Positions 37,984-46,989 of a DNA stretch of 64,000 bases are shown in pieces. The position numbers and the translations under genes are program-made. Where the stretch lies: contig NZ_CP182947.1 in the NCBI RefSeq assembly GCF_048320135.1, positions 3,844,001 through 3,908,000 on the forward strand, read 5' to 3'. Each line of letters starts with the position of its first letter. Positions within the stretch are counted from its first letter, which is position 1. Below the pieces are notes generated by a model, which saw nothing but the letters and a program-made list of their open reading frames with translations, was not told the DNA's origin and made no database searches. This stretch comes from Ideonella_A sakaiensis_A. Its GTDB lineage: Bacteria > Pseudomonadota > Gammaproteobacteria > Burkholderiales > Burkholderiaceae_C.

Positions 37984-39047
37984 CGGCTGCACCGCAACTC
38001 GAGGTGCTGGCCAGCGGCGCTTTTGCCTCGCTGCAGGATGCCGGCCGCCGTGGTTATCGCCGCGTCGGCGTGCCGTGGGCCGGTGTGCTCGATCGGCGGC
38101 TGATGCGCATTGCCAATGCGCTCGTCGGCAATGCCGAAGCGGCGCCGGTGATCGAATGTTTCGACGGCGGCCTGCAGCTCGCCGCGCGCGGCGGCGCGGT
38201 GCGGATCGCACTCGCCGGCGATGCGCTGGTCGAGCTCGAGCGCGGCGGCGAACGACAGGCACTGGCCGGTTGGCGTTCGCTGCTGCTCGGCGACGGCGAC
38301 GTGATGCGGATCAAGCGGATCGGCGCTGAACGGATCGTGATGGTCGCGGTCGAGGGCCTGCAGCTGCCGGCGGTGCTCGGCAGTGCGTCGACCTATGCAC
38401 GGGCGGCGCTCGGCGGCATCGACGGCCGGCCGCTCGCCGCCGGCGCCCGGCTGCCGGCGGTTGCCGCGACGGATCGCCGCGAGCAGATGCTGCCCGAGCC
38501 GCCGCGCGCGGGCAGCGGGCCGATCCGGGTGATCGCCGGGCCGCAGGCCGACTTCTTCAGCGACGCCGGTCTGCGTGATTTTGCCGACACCGACTACCGC
38601 GTGACCACCGATGCCGACCGCATGGGTGTGCGGCTCGAAGGGCCGCCGCTCGAACACATCGGCAAACGCGAGATCGTCTCCGACGCGACGGTGCCAGGCT
38701 CGATCCAGGTGCCGGGCAACGGCCAGCCGATCGTGCTGCTCGCCGATGCGCAAACCGCCGGCGGTTATCCGAAGATCGCGACGGTGATCGGCGCCGACCT
38801 GCCGCGGCTCGCGGCGACCCGGCCCGGCCAGCTGATCCGCTTTGCCTTCGTCGATGCCGCCGAAGGAGAGCGGCTGGCGCGCTCGGCCGAGGCCGAGACG
38901 CGCGCGCTGCTGGCGTCGCTGCGGCCGCTGCTGATCGGCGGCGTCGACGAGGCCGCGTTGTATGGGGCGAATCTGGTGACCGGCGCGATTGATGCGCTGT
39001 CCGCCGAATACCGGCCGTTGCTCGCCGCTGCCGATCGACTGTCCTGA
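37980..39047 (+). CDS. pxpC: 5-oxoprolinase subunit C (KipA family)
   Basis: A 355-residue biotin-dependent carboxyltransferase-like protein (KipA/PxpC). GAFASLQDAGRRGYRRVGVP, GPQADFF, RMGVRLEGPPL and PGSIQVPGNGQPIVLLADAQ are typical. It forms the oxoprolinase complex with PxpB and PxpA. Its ATG overlaps the pxpB stop. Confidence 0.93.
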   Translation: MTAAPQLEVLASGAFASLQDAGRRGYRRVGVPWAGVLDRRLMRIANALVGNAEAAPVIECFDGGLQLAARGGAVRIALAGDALVELERGGERQALAGWRSLLLGDGDVMRIKRIGAERIVMVAVEGLQLPAVLGSASTYARAALGGIDGRPLAAGARLPAVAATDRREQMLPEPPRAGSGPIRVIAGPQADFFSDAGLRDFADTDYRVTTDADRMGVRLEGPPLEHIGKREIVSDATVPGSIQVPGNGQPIVLLADAQTAGGYPKIATVIGADLPRLAATRPGQLIRFAFVDAAEGERLARSAEAETRALLASLRPLLIGGVDEAALYGANLVTGAIDALSAEYRPLLAAADRLS

Positions 39048-39063
39048 TGCGAGGTCCTGCAAG

Positions 39064-39834
39064 ATGAAGATCAACCTGAACGCCGATCTCGGCGAATCCT
39101 TCGGCGCCTGGACGATGGGCGAGGACGAGGCGCTGCTGCAGGTCGTCGGCGCGGCCAATATCGCCTGCGGCTTCCATGCCGGCGATCCGCTGGTGATGCG
39201 CAAGACGGTGCGCACTGCGCTGGCCGCCGGTGTCGGCCTCGGCGCCCATCCGGCCTATCCGGATCTGCAGGGTTTCGGCCGCCGGCCGATGAAGATGGCG
39301 CCGGCCGAACTCGAGGCGGCGGTGATCTACCAGGTCGGCGCGCTGGCCGGCATCGCCGCCGCCGAAGGCGGCAAGCTGGTCCATGTGAAGCCGCACGGCG
39401 CGTTGAACAACCAGGCCTGCGAGGATGCGGCGATGGCCGACACCATCGCCCGCGCGGTGCGTGCCATCGACCGCGAGCTGATCCTGATGGCGCCGGCGCT
39501 GTCCGAGCTGTTCGCCGCCGGCGAACGTGCCGGGCTGCAGGTCGCCGCCGAGATCTTTGCCGACCGCGCCTATACCGATGCCGGCACGCTGGTGCCGCGC
39601 AGCGAGACCGGCGCGGTGCTGCACGACGACGCCGAGGTCGTCGCCCACGTGCAGCGCATGCTCGACGCCGGCGGCATCGTTGCAAAAAGCGGCAAGCTGC
39701 TGCCGACGCCGATGCACAGCATCTGCGTTCACGGCGATACGCCGGGTGCGGTCGGCAATGCGAGGCGGCTGCGGTCGCAACTCGAGGCGGCGGGCTGGCA
39801 GTTCGTCGGGCTGCGCGAGGTGATCGGCAGCTGA
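39064..39834 (+). CDS. pxpA: 5-oxoprolinase subunit A (LamB/YcsF family)
   Basis: A 256-residue LamB/YcsF-family protein. The start MKINLNADLGESFGAWTMGE, then NIACGFHAGDP, GAHPAYPDLQGFGRR and VKPHGALNN, are diagnostic. PxpA is the hydrolytic part of 5-oxoprolinase. It is the last gene of the transporter-oxoprolinase unit, 16 bases after pxpC. Confidence 0.95.
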   Translation: MKINLNADLGESFGAWTMGEDEALLQVVGAANIACGFHAGDPLVMRKTVRTALAAGVGLGAHPAYPDLQGFGRRPMKMAPAELEAAVIYQVGALAGIAAAEGGKLVHVKPHGALNNQACEDAAMADTIARAVRAIDRELILMAPALSELFAAGERAGLQVAAEIFADRAYTDAGTLVPRSETGAVLHDDAEVVAHVQRMLDAGGIVAKSGKLLPTPMHSICVHGDTPGAVGNARRLRSQLEAAGWQFVGLREVIGS

Positions 39835-39876
39835 TACGCACGTCGAGATCGCTTTCTCGGGAAGCGCCGCAGAAAC

Positions 39877-39902
39877 AAGGCCGGAAACGGCGCCCCGGCC
39901 TT
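39877..39902. terminator. Candidate bidirectional terminator hairpin between pxpA and vapC
   Basis: Arms AAGGCCGG and CCGGCCTT enclose a 10-base loop. The hairpin lies 42 bases after pxpA and 67 bases past vapC on the other strand. There is no T-run, so the terminator call is tentative. Confidence 0.4.
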
Positions 39903-39969
39903 GCCCGGAGACGTGCTGGCTACTGTGCCGCCTTGATGCGCGCGATGGCACGCCGGGAGTTGCACGCGG

Positions 39970-40371
39970 CTAGATGCCGCATGCCACCACGCGCAAACCG
40001 AGATGTTTCTCGAAGCCGTCGAAGTCGCGGTCGCTGTGAAGCAGCCGCAGGCCATCCGCCAAGCATCGCGTGGCAATGATCACATCGATGGTGCCGCGGA
40101 CGGTCACGCCGCGCGAACGCAACTTCCGAAAGTTGCGTGCCGACTCCACGGCCAGTTCTTCGCCGCACAGCGCGACCTGCTCGAGCCGGCCGAGCATGCG
40201 GCGCGCCTCGTTGAAGCCTCGATCCTCATTGAAGCCGCGCAAGACCTCGGCGAGGATCAGGTCGCCGACAACCAAGCCTTCAATGCCGAGATTCCTGTCC
40301 AGCCACTCGGCCTGGGCAGTGGGCCTGTTGCGGAAGAAATCTACCCAGACACTCGAATCGACAAGAATCAC
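39970..40371 (-). CDS. vapC: PIN-domain toxin VapC
   Basis: A 133-residue PIN-domain ribonuclease, the toxin of a type II pair. The acidic active-site residues are in place: Asp5 (VDSSVWVDFF), Glu42 (LAEVLRG), Asp96 (TIDVIIA) and Asp114 (HSDRDF). The GTG start overlaps the vapB stop (GTGA). VapC toxins cut tRNA or rRNA; the target here is unknown. The frame is open 13 codons further upstream, but that stretch lies within vapB. Confidence 0.92.
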   Translation of the reverse strand: MILVDSSVWVDFFRNRPTAQAEWLDRNLGIEGLVVGDLILAEVLRGFNEDRGFNEARRMLGRLEQVALCGEELAVESARNFRKLRSRGVTVRGTIDVIIATRCLADGLRLLHSDRDFDGFEKHLGLRVVACGI

Positions 40372-40565
40372 TTGTCGTCGCGCCTCATCGCGTCGAGGTC
40401 GCCCGTCCACTCGTATTTGCCCCGCAGCTTGCGCAGCTCGGTCTGCTGTTTCAGACGCAGCAATGTGCGCAGGCCCAGTTCAACAGCCTCCCGTTTCGTC
40501 TTGAGGCCGGTGGCTTTCAGGGTTTCTGCCATCAGTTTGTCGTCGATCACGATGTTGGTGCGCAT
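40368..40565 (-). CDS. vapB: Antitoxin VapB
   Basis: A 65-residue antitoxin (MRTNIVIDDKLMAETLKATG ...) with an N-terminal ribbon-helix-helix DNA-binding region and a C-terminal toxin-binding tail (LRGKYEWTGDLDAMRRDDK). GGAGG lies seven bases before the start. It neutralises VapC and is expected to repress its own promoter. Confidence 0.92.
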   Translation of the reverse strand: MRTNIVIDDKLMAETLKATGLKTKREAVELGLRTLLRLKQQTELRKLRGKYEWTGDLDAMRRDDK

Positions 40566-40590
40566 CAGCAGCCTCCGATCTCCTCATCTT

Positions 40591-40603
40591 ACACATCATG
40601 TGT
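40591..40603. promoter_or_regulatory. Candidate vapBC operator
   Basis: Perfect palindrome ACACAT-C-ATGTGT, 25 bases upstream of vapB. It abuts a TAAGAT sequence that could be the -10 box on the minus strand. It fits autoregulation by VapB; supported by position and symmetry only. Confidence 0.45.
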
Positions 40604-40682
40604 TCGTGAATACACACACTGCCTAAGCTCGACAGCCATCGAGGTCTTTCTGCGGTGATCCATTTCACCCTGTTCGTTTGCC

Positions 40683-41765
40683 TCAGCGTTGCTCCTCGCG
40701 CAGCCGCTCGACCCAGCCAAGCAGGATGTCGAGGTGCGCCTGCATCGACGGGTCGTAGCCGAGTGCGGTCAGTGGATCGGCGATCCGCAGTTCATCGGCG
40801 CGCCAGCGCTCGAGCGCGATGTCGATCGCTGCGCCGAGGCTGCCGTCGCGGTCGAAGCTGAACGGCAGGCCGGCAGGCGGCGGCAGCACTTCGGCGCAGC
40901 CGACGCCGCGTTCGAGCACGACCGGCGTGCCGCAGAGCACCGATTCGACGCCGACCAGCCCGAATGGCTCGTAGCGCGACGGCAGCAGCGTTGCGTCGAC
41001 CGCGCGGTAGACATCCTCGATGTCGCTGCGGTAGCCGAGGTAGCGAAGATTGGGCGACTCGACGCCAGGCGGCCGGCCGACCGTCACCAGCAGCGCCGAC
41101 TGGCCGGCCCGGTGCACCGCATCGATCGCGATGTCGAGGCCCTTGCGCGCATGGCCCGTCGAGACGAGCAGGAAGACGGGGCGGTCTTCAGGCAGCTCGA
41201 GCTTGCGGCGCAGTTCGAGCCGGCGTTCTGCCGATACCGGTGAAAAGCGCAACCCGTCGACCGGCGGATAGGCAACGACGACCTTGTTGCCGTCGATGCC
41301 GTAGTGCTCGTGCACCTGTGCGGCGAGCAGCCGCGAATGGGCAACGATGACCTGCGAGTTCTGCAGATGCGCGCGCTCCAGTTCGATTTTCCAGCGGTCG
41401 CTGGCTTTCAGATTCGTCTGCCCCATCGCCACGAGGTGCGCCGGATGGTTGCTGCCGACGATCGCGATGTCGGCGGCGGCGGTCTGGTTCAGTGCGATCA
41501 GCGGGTACCAGCCGTGGTGTTTTTTCAGCCGCCGCAGCTGCCAGTCGAACCAGTTGTCGCGCAGCTTGCCGGGAATGCCGGCCATCCATGGCTCGACGAT
41601 GTCGACCCAGCCGGCTTCCGGCACCGAACGGTCGAACTTCTTCGCGACGACCGTCGGCCGGATGCCGCGCTGGTGCAGGCCGCGCACCAGCGTCGCGAGG
41701 TAGGCCTCGATGCCGCCGGCATGGCGCAGACCATGATTTGCCAGGACCAGCGGCGGCTGGCTCAC
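40683..41765 (-). CDS. Glycosyltransferase family 4
   Basis: A 360-residue GT-B glycosyltransferase. It has HAGGIEAYLATLVRGLHQRG near the N-terminus and, in the C-terminal donor domain, FLLVSTGHARKGLDIAIDAV and RYEPFGLVGVESVLCGTPVV with the EX7E-type glutamates. It is the third gene of a minus-strand set msbA - peroxidase-like - glycosyltransferase, so a role in LPS or another surface glycan is likely. Confidence 0.87.
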   Translation of the reverse strand: MSQPPLVLANHGLRHAGGIEAYLATLVRGLHQRGIRPTVVAKKFDRSVPEAGWVDIVEPWMAGIPGKLRDNWFDWQLRRLKKHHGWYPLIALNQTAAADIAIVGSNHPAHLVAMGQTNLKASDRWKIELERAHLQNSQVIVAHSRLLAAQVHEHYGIDGNKVVVAYPPVDGLRFSPVSAERRLELRRKLELPEDRPVFLLVSTGHARKGLDIAIDAVHRAGQSALLVTVGRPPGVESPNLRYLGYRSDIEDVYRAVDATLLPSRYEPFGLVGVESVLCGTPVVLERGVGCAEVLPPPAGLPFSFDRDGSLGAAIDIALERWRADELRIADPLTALGYDPSMQAHLDILLGWVERLREEQR

Positions 41766-41772
41766 GACGCGA

Positions 41773-42372
41773 TCAGGCCTTCGCCGGTTTCGGCTCGCGG
41801 GGCACCCGGCCCATCAGATAGAACTCGTCGTTCGGCCGCATCGAGGTCAGGTTCGCCATCCGGTTCGACAAGCCGAACAGCGCGGTGATCGCACCGATGT
41901 CCCAGATGTCTTCTTCGCTGAAGCCGTGGCCGGCCAGCGCCTTGAAATCGGCCTCGCCGATCGACGCCGAATCGAGGCAGACCTTCATCGCGAAATCGAG
42001 CATCGCGCGCTGGCGCGGCGAGATGTCGGCCTTGTGGTGATTCACGGCGATCTGGTCGGCGAGCAGCGGCGCCTTCTCATAGATGCGCAGGATCGCGCCG
42101 TGGGCGACGACGCAATACAGGCAGCGGTTCGCGCCGCTGGTCGCGACGATGATCATTTCCTTCTCGCCCTTGCTGAGCCCGGACTCGCGCAGCATCAATG
42201 CGTCGTGGTACGCGACGAACGCCCTGAACTCGTCGGGCCGGTGCGCCAGCGTCAGAAAGACATTCGGCACGAAGCCGGCCTTCTCCTGGACCTCGAGCAG
42301 CTTGCCGCGGATGTCGTCGGGCAGCTCGTCGAGCGTCGGCACCGGAAAGCGGCTGATCGGCTTCTGGCTCAT
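41773..42372 (-). CDS. Peroxidase-related enzyme (AhpD/carboxymuconolactone decarboxylase-like)
   Basis: A 199-residue protein of the AhpD-like superfamily. The redox motif is Cys84-x-x-Cys87 with His91 (NRCLYCVVAH). Members act as alkylhydroperoxidases or thiol reductants. The start codon overlaps the msbA stop by four bases (ATGA), an unexpected pairing of a redox gene with a lipid exporter; the function in that context is unclear. Confidence 0.88.
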   Translation of the reverse strand: MSQKPISRFPVPTLDELPDDIRGKLLEVQEKAGFVPNVFLTLAHRPDEFRAFVAYHDALMLRESGLSKGEKEMIIVATSGANRCLYCVVAHGAILRIYEKAPLLADQIAVNHHKADISPRQRAMLDFAMKVCLDSASIGEADFKALAGHGFSEEDIWDIGAITALFGLSNRMANLTSMRPNDEFYLMGRVPREPKPAKA

Positions 42373-44162
42373 GGCGTTTCTCCTTCACTGGGTTTGGACA
42401 ATTCGGCGCCACCGAACTGCAGCGCATGCAGGCGCGCATACAGCCCGCGGTGCGCGAGCAGCTCGGCATGGCTGCCTTGCTCGACGACGCGGCCGTCCTG
42501 CATCGCGACGATGCGGTCGGCGCGTTCGATCGTCGACAGGCGGTGCGCGATCACCAGGCTGGTGCGGCCACGCATCAGCGTCTCGAGCGCCTGCTGCACG
42601 AGGCGTTCCGATTCCGAATCGAGCGCCGAGGTCGCCTCGTCGAGGATCAGCACCGGCGCATCCTTGTAGATCGCCCGCGCAATCGCCAGCCGCTGCCGCT
42701 GGCCGCCCGACAGCTGGTTGCCGTTGTGACCGATCGGCGTATCGATGCCCTGCGCCAGGCCGTTGACATGGTCGAGCAGGTTCGCGCCCTGCAGCGCGCG
42801 GATCACGCGCTCGCGGTCGATCACCGTATTGCCGCTTGCGTCGACCGTTTCCGATCCGAGCGCGACGTTGACGGCGACTGTGTCGTTGAACAACACGACA
42901 TCCTGGCTGACCAGCGCGAACTGGCGCCGCAGCCCGGCGACGTCCCAGTCCGCCAGCGGCACGCCGTCGAGCAGCACCTGGCCTTCGCTCGGATCGATGA
43001 AACGCGGCAGCAGGTTGACCAGCGTCGATTTGCCGGCGCCCGACGGGCCGACCAGCGCAACCGTCTCGCCGGCCTTCAGTTCGAGGTCGATGCCGGCCAG
43101 CGCGGTGGCACTGCTGCCCGGGTATTGCAGGCCGACACCGCGCAGTTCGACATGGCCGCTGGCGCGGCCGGGGTCGTGGCCGCCGCCGCGCTCGATCGGG
43201 CTCTCCTCGATCAGACGCAGCGCGCGTTCGAGTGCGGCCAGCCCCCGGGTGATCGGTCCGGCCACCTCCGACAGGTGCTTCATCGGCCCGATCAGCATCA
43301 GCATGCCGGTGACGAAGGCGACGAAGCCGCCGACCGACGGTCCGCCCTGGCGCGCCTGCCACAGCGCCGCGACGATCACCGCCGACAGCGCAATCGCCGC
43401 GAGGATCTGCGTGATCGGTGTCATCGACGCGCCGGCGACCGCGCCCTTGATCGTCAAGCGGCGCAGCGTTTCGCTGGCGTTGCCGAAGCGGCGCACCTGC
43501 GTCGCCTTCGCGCCGTGCAGCCGCACGATGCGCCAGGCCATCACGTTTTCCTCGACGACATAGGCCAGTTCGTCGGTCGCCGCCTGGTTGGCGATCGTCA
43601 GCCGGTGCAGCCGCCGGCTCAGCGTGCGCATCACCAGCGTCACCGCCGGGATCAGGATTGCGACGAAGATCGTCAGCTGCCAGTTCAGCCACAGCAGGTA
43701 GGCAAGCAGCGCGGCCAGCATCAGCGAATCGCGGATCAGCGTCTGCAGCGAATAGACCAGGCTGTTGGTGCCGGTCTGCACCTCGTAGGCGAGGGTGTTG
43801 GTCAGGCTGCTCGCGGTCGATGTCGTGAACAGCGATGGCGCGGCGTCCATCAGCCGCGCAAACATCGCGGTGCGCAGGTTCAGCATGCCGAGGTTGGCCG
43901 TCCACGACAGCCCGTATTGCGCGATGAATCCGGCGGCGCTGCGCACCGTGAAGATGCCGATCACGACCACCGGCACCAGCCACAGCGGCAATTCATTGCT
44001 GGAAAAGCCGCTGTCGAGCAGCGGCTGCATCAGCGCCGGTATCAGCGGTTCGGTCAGCGCGCCGACCAGCGAGCCGCCGAGCACCAGCCAGACCCCGAGT
44101 TTCGCGCCGGCGAAATACGGCCACAGCCGGCGCAACCTGTCGATGAATCGCGGATGGGTCAT
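42369..44162 (-). CDS. msbA: Lipid A export ATP-binding/permease protein
   Basis: ABC exporter half-transporter that flips lipid A-core across the inner membrane. The 597-residue protein has six membrane helices in the first 310 residues. The nucleotide-binding domain has Walker A GPSGAGKST, the signature LSGGQRQRLAIARA, Walker B VLILDEATSALD and the H-loop IAHRLSTI. The neighbours include glycosyltransferases on both sides. Confidence 0.94.
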   Translation of the reverse strand: MTHPRFIDRLRRLWPYFAGAKLGVWLVLGGSLVGALTEPLIPALMQPLLDSGFSSNELPLWLVPVVVIGIFTVRSAAGFIAQYGLSWTANLGMLNLRTAMFARLMDAAPSLFTTSTASSLTNTLAYEVQTGTNSLVYSLQTLIRDSLMLAALLAYLLWLNWQLTIFVAILIPAVTLVMRTLSRRLHRLTIANQAATDELAYVVEENVMAWRIVRLHGAKATQVRRFGNASETLRRLTIKGAVAGASMTPITQILAAIALSAVIVAALWQARQGGPSVGGFVAFVTGMLMLIGPMKHLSEVAGPITRGLAALERALRLIEESPIERGGGHDPGRASGHVELRGVGLQYPGSSATALAGIDLELKAGETVALVGPSGAGKSTLVNLLPRFIDPSEGQVLLDGVPLADWDVAGLRRQFALVSQDVVLFNDTVAVNVALGSETVDASGNTVIDRERVIRALQGANLLDHVNGLAQGIDTPIGHNGNQLSGGQRQRLAIARAIYKDAPVLILDEATSALDSESERLVQQALETLMRGRTSLVIAHRLSTIERADRIVAMQDGRVVEQGSHAELLAHRGLYARLHALQFGGAELSKPSEGETP

Positions 44163-44225
44163 TGCGGTGCATTATCGGTGGGCCGGTAAAGGGGCCGGTT
44201 TGGCCGCTCCCTACAATCGCCGCCC

Positions 44226-44990
44226 ATGCCCGCGCCGCGCCTGTCCGTCATCGTGATCACCCGCAACGAGAGCCGGCACATCGGCGACTGCCTGCGTTCG
44301 ACCGCCTTCGCCGACGAGTGGATCGTCGTCGATTCCGGCAGCACCGACGACACCCGGCAGATTGCCGAGGCCTGCGGCGCGCGCGTCGTCGCCACCACCG
44401 ACTGGCCCGGTTTTGGTGCGCAGAAGAACCGGGCGCTGGCGCTGGCGACCGGCGATCTTGTCTTCAGCATCGACGCCGATGAACGTGTCAGCGACGAACT
44501 CGCCGCCGGCATCGCGCGCGTGCTCGACGCCCCCGGCGACGAGGCCGCGTGGCGGAATTCCAGGCTGTCGAGTTTTTGCGGCCAGCCGATGCGCCATGGC
44601 GACTGGTATCCCGACCACGTGACCCGGTTGTTCCGCCGCGATCGCGCGCGCTTCAGCGATGATCTGGTGCACGAGCGGCTGCTCGTCGACGGGCCGGTCG
44701 GTCGGCTCGACGGCGAACTGCTGCACGACAGCGTGCCCAGCCTCGACAACGCGCTCGACAAGATGAACCGGTATACGACCGGCCGGGCGCGCGACAAGCT
44801 GCGCCAGGGCGGCAAGGGCGGGCTCGGCAAGGCACTCGGCCACGGCGCCTGGGCATTTTTCCGCGGCTATCTGCTCAAGCGCGGCTTCCTTGACGGCCGG
44901 CTCGGGCTGGTGCTGGCGCTGCACATTGCCGAGACCACCTACTATCGCTATCTGAAGATGTGGCTGCCGCCGCGGCCGGATCAAAAATGA
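44226..44990 (+). CDS. Glycosyltransferase family 2 (WaaE/KdtX-like)
   Basis: A 254-residue GT-A glycosyltransferase. RLSVIVITRNESRHIGDCL, VVDSGSTDDT, DWPGFGAQKNRAL and FSIDADERVS match the LPS core beta-1,4-glucosyltransferase group (WaaE). It is divergent from msbA and 32 bases before tolB. It probably adds a core sugar to heptose. Confidence 0.9.
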   Translation: MPAPRLSVIVITRNESRHIGDCLRSTAFADEWIVVDSGSTDDTRQIAEACGARVVATTDWPGFGAQKNRALALATGDLVFSIDADERVSDELAAGIARVLDAPGDEAAWRNSRLSSFCGQPMRHGDWYPDHVTRLFRRDRARFSDDLVHERLLVDGPVGRLDGELLHDSVPSLDNALDKMNRYTTGRARDKLRQGGKGGLGKALGHGAWAFFRGYLLKRGFLDGRLGLVLALHIAETTYYRYLKMWLPPRPDQK

Positions 44991-45022
44991 ACCTTTGTCG
45001 AAAAAATGGGATCAATCGACCG

Positions 45023-46300
45023 ATGCTGACCAGAAGATTCGTGACCGGCGCGCTCACCGGAGGTGCCCTGCTTGCAGCAATGCGGCCGGCGCTGGCGCAA
45101 TTTCGCGTCGAGATTTCAGGGGTCGGCGCGACCCAGTTGCCGATCGCGATCGCGCGTTTCCGCGACGAGGACAAGACCAACCAGATCCTGTCGTCGATCA
45201 TCCGCGCCGACCTCGAGCGCAGCGGCGTCTTCCGTGGCCAGGATGTGACCGCGGTGATCGACGAAATGGCGCAGCCGCCGATGGCCGAGTGGCGCGGCAG
45301 GGCCGTCGACGCACTGGTCGGCGGCTCGGTGACACGGCTTGCCGACGGCCGCTTCGACGTCCGCTTCAAGCTCTGGGATACCGTCAAGGGCGTCGAGATC
45401 GGCGGCCAGAGCACCGCCGTCGTCGCTGCCGATCTGCGGCTGGCGGCGCACCGCATCGCCGACTATGTGTTCGAGAAGCTGACCGGCGACAAGGGCGTGT
45501 TCGCAACCCGCATGGCCTATGTCACGAAGGGTGGCGGCCGATATACGCTGCGGGTGGCCGATGCCGACGGCGAAGCCGCGCAGGTGGCGCTGAACAGCCC
45601 GGAGCCGATCATCTCGCCGGCCTGGTCGCCCGACGGCAAGGAGCTGGCCTACGTCTCGTTCGAGCAGCAGAAGGCCGTCGTCTGGGTGCAGGACGTACTG
45701 AGCGGTGCGCGGCGCAAGATCGCCGATTTCCGCGGCTCGAACAGCGCACCGGCCTGGTCGCTCGACGGCAAGCAGCTCGCGGTCACGCTGTCGCGCGACG
45801 GCGGCTCGCAGCTCTACCTGATCGGCAGCCACGGAGGCAATGCGCAGCGGCTGACGACCAGTTCGGCGATCGATACCGAGCCGGTCTTCGCGCCCGACGG
45901 GCGGATCTATTTTGTCAGCGACCGCGGCGGCGGCCCGCAGATCTACCGCATGCCGGGCGGCGGCGGGCCGGCCGAACGCGTCACCTTCGTCGGCGGCTAC
46001 AACGTCAGCCCGTCGATCAGCGCCGACGGGCGCTACATGGCCTATGTCTCGCAGCAGGGCCGCTCGTTCAAGCTGCAGATCCTCGACCTGTTGTCGGGCG
46101 GCCCGCCGCGTTCGCTGACCGACAGCGATGCCGACGAGAGCCCGAGCTTCGCACCGAATGGCAAGCTGCTGGTTTATGCAACCAAGGCCGGCGGCCGCGA
46201 CGTGCTGATGACAACCACCGTCGATGGCAGGATCAAGGCACGGCTGCTGTCGTCGACCGCCGATGTCCGCGAACCGGCCTGGGGTCCTTATGGCCGCTGA
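45023..46300 (+). CDS. tolB: Tol-Pal system beta-propeller protein TolB
   Basis: Periplasmic component of the Tol-Pal system, which keeps the outer membrane tied to peptidoglycan during division. The 425-residue protein has an N-terminal domain and a WD40-like six-bladed beta-propeller with repeats such as AWSPDGKELAYVS and AWSLDGKQLAVTL. The signal peptide MLTRRFVTGALTGGALLAAM contains a twin-arginine-like TRRFV. An in-frame ATG at 44987 adds 12 residues and overlaps the upstream gene. No tolQ, tolR or tolA gene lies upstream. Confidence 0.94.
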   Translation: MLTRRFVTGALTGGALLAAMRPALAQFRVEISGVGATQLPIAIARFRDEDKTNQILSSIIRADLERSGVFRGQDVTAVIDEMAQPPMAEWRGRAVDALVGGSVTRLADGRFDVRFKLWDTVKGVEIGGQSTAVVAADLRLAAHRIADYVFEKLTGDKGVFATRMAYVTKGGGRYTLRVADADGEAAQVALNSPEPIISPAWSPDGKELAYVSFEQQKAVVWVQDVLSGARRKIADFRGSNSAPAWSLDGKQLAVTLSRDGGSQLYLIGSHGGNAQRLTTSSAIDTEPVFAPDGRIYFVSDRGGGPQIYRMPGGGGPAERVTFVGGYNVSPSISADGRYMAYVSQQGRSFKLQILDLLSGGPPRSLTDSDADESPSFAPNGKLLVYATKAGGRDVLMTTTVDGRIKARLLSSTADVREPAWGPYGR

Positions 46301-46410
46301 TTGCCGCAGCCGGGCTGCGCCCGGCCACTGTTGCCAGTTGCGACGCTGAGCTGCCGCACCGCTGCGGCTCGCCGTCGATCCCGTAGTACAACAACCCGAA
46401 GGAGAAATAC

Positions 46411-46989
46411 ATGAAACAGTCTTCACTCACACTGGCTGGTGGTCTGGCCGCGCTGGCACTGTTGCTGGGCGGCTGCGCATCGGACGTCAAGCTCGACACG
46501 CCGGTGCCGGTCGAGAGCCGGACCCCGGGCGCTGCAGGCGGCACCGGCGGCGCCGGGCCGGGCGGCGCAGGTGGAGCCGGTGGAACGGCCGGCAGCGCCG
46601 GCCAGTCGGGCGTCGCCAGTGTCGACCTGAGCAAGAGCGCCGCTGCCGCGGCCAATGCCAACCTGCCGCGGATCGTCTATTTCGACTTCGACAGCTATGT
46701 CGTGAAGGACGAGTTCCGCAACGTCGTCGAAGGCAACGCGAAGATGCTGGCCAATGACCGCAGCCGCCGCATGTCGCTCGAAGGCCATACCGACGAGCGT
46801 GGCAGCCGCGAATACAACCTGGCGCTCGGACAGAAGCGCGCCGAGGCGGTTGCAAAGGCGATGGTGCTGCTCGGCGCGGCCGAGAACCAGCTCGAGGCGG
46901 TGAGCTTCGGTGAGGAGCGTCCGGCAGCCGTCGGCCGTGACGAATCGGCCTGGGCGATGAACCGCCGGGTCGAACTGAACGCCCGGTGA
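46411..46989 (+). CDS. pal: Peptidoglycan-associated lipoprotein
   Basis: Outer-membrane lipoprotein that binds peptidoglycan and TolB. The 192-residue protein has a lipobox ending LLGGC (Cys22), an unusually Gly-rich linker at about 40-66, and a C-terminal OmpA-like domain with VYFDFDSYVVKDEF and LEGHTDERGSREYNLALGQK. AAGGAG precedes the start. Its stop overlaps the cpoB frame. Confidence 0.96.
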   Translation: MKQSSLTLAGGLAALALLLGGCASDVKLDTPVPVESRTPGAAGGTGGAGPGGAGGAGGTAGSAGQSGVASVDLSKSAAAAANANLPRIVYFDFDSYVVKDEFRNVVEGNAKMLANDRSRRMSLEGHTDERGSREYNLALGQKRAEAVAKAMVLLGAAENQLEAVSFGEERPAAVGRDESAWAMNRRVELNAR

